Origin: Desulfobacteraceae bacterium
GTDB lineage: Bacteria; Desulfobacterota; Desulfobacteria; Desulfobacterales; Desulfosalsimonadaceae
Assembly (NCBI GenBank): GCA_011390465.1
Contig: JAABSH010000030.1
Coordinates: forward strand, 1-43,204
Length of the DNA: 43,204 nt
Direction: 5' to 3'
Shown here: one piece after another, positions 41,275 through 43,204 of the stretch
Layout of the letters: each line of letters starts with the position of its first letter
Position numbering within the stretch: position 1 is the first letter of the stretch
Translations under genes and position numbers: made by a program
The notes under the pieces: model-generated
The model's database searches: none
Told to the model about the DNA's origin: nothing
Seen by the model: only the letters and a program-made list of their open reading frames with translations

Positions 41275-42102
41275 TTACTCCTTTATGAGCATTCGACGCC
41301 GCATTTCATAAACATCCCGCTGCAAAACATACAGGTCAATGGCTTCGGCACGCATGGCATCATATTCATCCAGATACAGGGACATTATATTCAGCCGTTT
41401 TCCCACTCCGAGGGCCGTGACGGTTTTTCCGTCTTTAACGTAGGTGGCATAATCAAGGAACATATCCGGCCCAAAACCGATAAGATCCCGAAGATTGGAA
41501 GGCCCCATCACCGGCAGCACCAGGGGAAAGCCACTGCCGGCGCCATAATGGCCCAGGGTCTGCCCAAAATCCTCGGGATAGGCATCCAGATCCATATATT
41601 TTTTGGCCGGGTCAAACAACCCGGCAAGCCCGATGGTGGTATTGACAAAAAAACGGGCCGTTTCAATCCATGCGCCTTTAAATTTAAGCTGCAGCAGGTT
41701 ATTGACAACCCGCTCGGGATATTCCGCATTGTTAAACGCCCGGTCAATGGCCAGCCGAACCGGCTCCCACACGACAAAGCGATACCCGGCAGCCAGTGGC
41801 CGGAACAGCAGCACATAGAAATGGTCATTCACAACCGTCATGAACCGGTTGTAGCCCCTTAGCGGATCAAATACGGCCGGCGCTTCCGCCATTTCAAATT
41901 CATCAAATTCGTCAAATTCATTGACCGTATCCGCATCAGAGGATTCCAGCGCTTCCGCCGCGGACACCCCTGCCCGGGAACCGGATTGCGGCACAGGGGT
42001 TGTTCCCTCGTCAGCGACAGCCACCGCCGGCAGCAGAACCCATACGGCAAAACAACTCCAAATCAATAATAATTTTTTAATTTTAAAGGGAATGCAGGGC
42101 AT
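41275..42102 (-). CDS. mlaA: MlaA/VacJ-type outer-membrane lipid protein
   Basis: 275 aa from ATG 42102; a longer frame to 42162 adds a non-signal-like segment. Signal peptide ends AVAVA-DE, so cleavage by signal peptidase I is suggested and no lipobox cysteine is visible, unlike E. coli MlaA. The family blocks are FDPLRGYNRFMTVVNDHFYV, RFFVNTTIGLAGLFDPAKKY, DFGQTLGHYGAGSGFPLVLP and MGPSNLRDLIG. Before them is an acidic-aromatic repeat NEFDEFDEFE (61-70) encoded by 9-bp repeats at 41893-41921. It would extract phospholipid from the outer leaflet. First gene of the mlaA-mlaC-RND-mtaD operon. Confidence 0.92.
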   Translation of the reverse strand: MPCIPFKIKKLLLIWSCFAVWVLLPAVAVADEGTTPVPQSGSRAGVSAAEALESSDADTVNEFDEFDEFEMAEAPAVFDPLRGYNRFMTVVNDHFYVLLFRPLAAGYRFVVWEPVRLAIDRAFNNAEYPERVVNNLLQLKFKGAWIETARFFVNTTIGLAGLFDPAKKYMDLDAYPEDFGQTLGHYGAGSGFPLVLPVMGPSNLRDLIGFGPDMFLDYATYVKDGKTVTALGVGKRLNIMSLYLDEYDAMRAEAIDLYVLQRDVYEMRRRMLIKE

Positions 42103-42195
42103 TGTCAATTTTTCCCAGAAAATGATGGATCCAGCAAAATTGCATCCGCATTTGCTAAACAACAGAGCGGATGCAGCCCTAAAGACAAAATCAGG

Positions 42196-42236
42196 TAAGT
42201 TTTTAGAAACGGGGCGGCACTTAAAGCTGCCGCCCC
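42196..42236 (-). terminator. Terminator after the formate-dehydrogenase-like gene
   Basis: On the minus strand, a 9-bp perfect GC stem (GGGGCGGCA/TGCCGCCCC, 42228-42236 with 42211-42219) is followed by GTTTCTAAAAAC (42208-42219 outward), a short U-rich stretch. It separates the molybdoenzyme gene from mlaA, which begins about 110 bp later. Confidence 0.6.
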
Positions 42237-42254
42237 GGATAAAATTTCAACACG

Positions 42255-43204
42255 TTATGCCGCGCTGGACATTTTCACCGCGCAAACCTTGTATTCGGGA
42301 ATATTGGACACCGGATCCAGGGCCGCGTTGGTGAGCCGGTTAGCTGCGGCTTCGGCATAATGAAACGGAATAAACACCGTACCGCTGTCCACTATCTCGG
42401 AAACCTGGGCCCGCACCGTGATTGCCCCTCTTCGGGAGGAAACGGAAATCATGGCGCCGTCTTCAACACCGTATTTTAAAGCATCTGCGGCGGAAATCTG
42501 GACAAAGGATTCCGGGGCCCGCTCATTCAATCCTTCGGTGCGGCGGGTCATGGTACCGGTATGATAATGATACAGCACCCGGCCGGTGGTCAGGTAGAGC
42601 GGATATTCATCATCGGTCTGTTCGGCCGGCGGAATGTACTCAATGGCGTGAAACATGCCCTTGCCCCGGGTAAACTGCTGGGTATGAAGAATCGGGGTGC
42701 CGGGATGATCCTGTGTCGGGCATGGCCAGTGCAGCCCTTCTTTCTGGATCCGGGCATAGGTGATCCCCGCATAGGAAGGGGTCAGGGAGGCGATTTCTTC
42801 AAAAATTTCCTGCGGACTCCCATAATTCATCATGGGATACCCCATGCGCCGGGCGATTTCACAGGTGATTTTCCAGTCATCCCATGCCTCCCCCGGCGGA
42901 TTGACGGCTTTGCGTACCCGCTGCACCCGACGTTCCGTGTTGGAAAAAGTCCCGTCTTTTTCGGCAAAACAGGCCGTGGGCAGCACCACATCCGCAATCT
43001 GCGTGGTTTCCGTCATAAAAATATCCTGAACCACCAGAAACTCCAGATTGCCGAAACTTTTTTCCGCATGGTTCAGATCCGGGTCCGACACCAGTGGATT
43101 TTCACCGATGATATACATGGCTTTGATGTCCCCGTCATGGGCCATGGGCAGAAACGGGCCGTTTTGCCATGCCTCGCCATGCAGCGCGGTCGGAACCCGA
43201 AGCG
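42255..43204 (-). CDS. Formate-dehydrogenase-like molybdopterin oxidoreductase, C-terminal part
   Basis: The frame runs off the window's right edge, so about 316 C-terminal residues are seen. Landmarks of the FdhA/FdhF-type family: MYIIGENPLVSDPDLNHAEK, FLVVQDIFMTETTQIADVVL, CFAEKDGTFSNTERRVQRV, and in the C-terminal molydop_binding domain YPLYLTTGRVLYHYHTGTMT with FIPFHYAEAAANRLTNAALD. The N-terminal iron-sulfur and catalytic selenocysteine/cysteine part is outside, so activity (formate dehydrogenase, or a related CO2-reducing or assimilatory enzyme) is likely but not proven. It is followed by a terminator, so it is separate from the mla operon. Confidence 0.92.
   Translation of the reverse strand, partial: LRVPTALHGEAWQNGPFLPMAHDGDIKAMYIIGENPLVSDPDLNHAEKSFGNLEFLVVQDIFMTETTQIADVVLPTACFAEKDGTFSNTERRVQRVRKAVNPPGEAWDDWKITCEIARRMGYPMMNYGSPQEIFEEIASLTPSYAGITYARIQKEGLHWPCPTQDHPGTPILHTQQFTRGKGMFHAIEYIPPAEQTDDEYPLYLTTGRVLYHYHTGTMTRRTEGLNERAPESFVQISAADALKYGVEDGAMISVSSRRGAITVRAQVSEIVDSGTVFIPFHYAEAAANRLTNAALDPVSNIPEYKVCAVKMSSAA

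Overview
The window reads as chromosome of an anaerobic Desulfobacterota-type bacterium, probably a sulfate reducer. This is inferred from gene content: a phenylacetate-CoA ligase/ACT/branched-chain-type ABC operon, a formate-dehydrogenase-like molybdoenzyme, an RND-MlaC-MlaA lipid-transport operon and many SpoIIE/STAS/RsbW-type signalling proteins. No rRNA, tRNA or CRISPR array was seen.

Layout. (1) 1-8604, plus strand: an aryl/acyl-CoA operon with the end of an enoyl-CoA hydratase, a phenylacetate-CoA ligase, a double-ACT protein, a complete Liv-type ABC importer (binding protein, two permeases, two ATPases) and a second ligase paralogue that has lost key catalytic motifs. Two arrays of a 7-bp repeat and a stem-loop sit between its genes. 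(2) 8650-14871: mixed single genes: a lipoprotein, a secreted carbohydrate-binding-like protein, a tyrosine phosphatase, an enlarged GH13 phosphorylase-like protein, a ZIP metal transporter and a 62-aa lipoprotein. (3) 14943-20103, minus: a tandem binding protein, a STAS fusion protein, a permease and an ATPase form one importer operon, with a promoter and operator-like palindrome in front. (4) 20514-24078, minus: an AT-rich accessory island with two HEPN-like proteins and two exported proteins, flanked by REP-like palindromes. (5) 24247-29700, minus: a tightly packed operon with an NCS2 purine permease fused to a degenerate histidine-kinase-like ATPase domain, a STAS antagonist, an RsbW-like kinase, a binding protein without its own ABC permease, and a membrane SpoIIE phosphatase. 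(6) 29701-34150: decayed DNA with a transposase remnant, a second STAS fusion protein with a dehydrogenase, a frameshifted zinc-finger ORF, and a chimeric pseudogene made of pieces of the purine permease and a P1-type peptidase. (7) 34181-43204, minus: outer-membrane protein, adenine deaminase, MTA/SAH-type deaminase, RND exporter, MlaC, MlaA, and the end of a formate-dehydrogenase-like subunit.

The best candidate for an undescribed system is region 5. It looks like a complete partner-switching circuit (phosphatase, kinase, antagonist) in one operon with a purine-type permease that carries its own RsbW-like domain and with an orphan periplasmic binding protein whose gene overlaps the phosphatase gene. 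Adenine deaminase and an MTA/SAH-type deaminase lie about 5-8 kb away. A second, parallel theme is a STAS domain joined to an uncharacterised C-terminal domain, found once inside the importer operon of region 3 and once in region 6. A third is an acidic-aromatic Glu-Phe-Asp repeat shared by the RND exporter and MlaA of the same operon.

All functions are assigned by reading motifs and remembered family patterns. No database search was run. Starts were chosen by ribosome-binding site and homologue-like N-termini where these disagreed with the longest frame.
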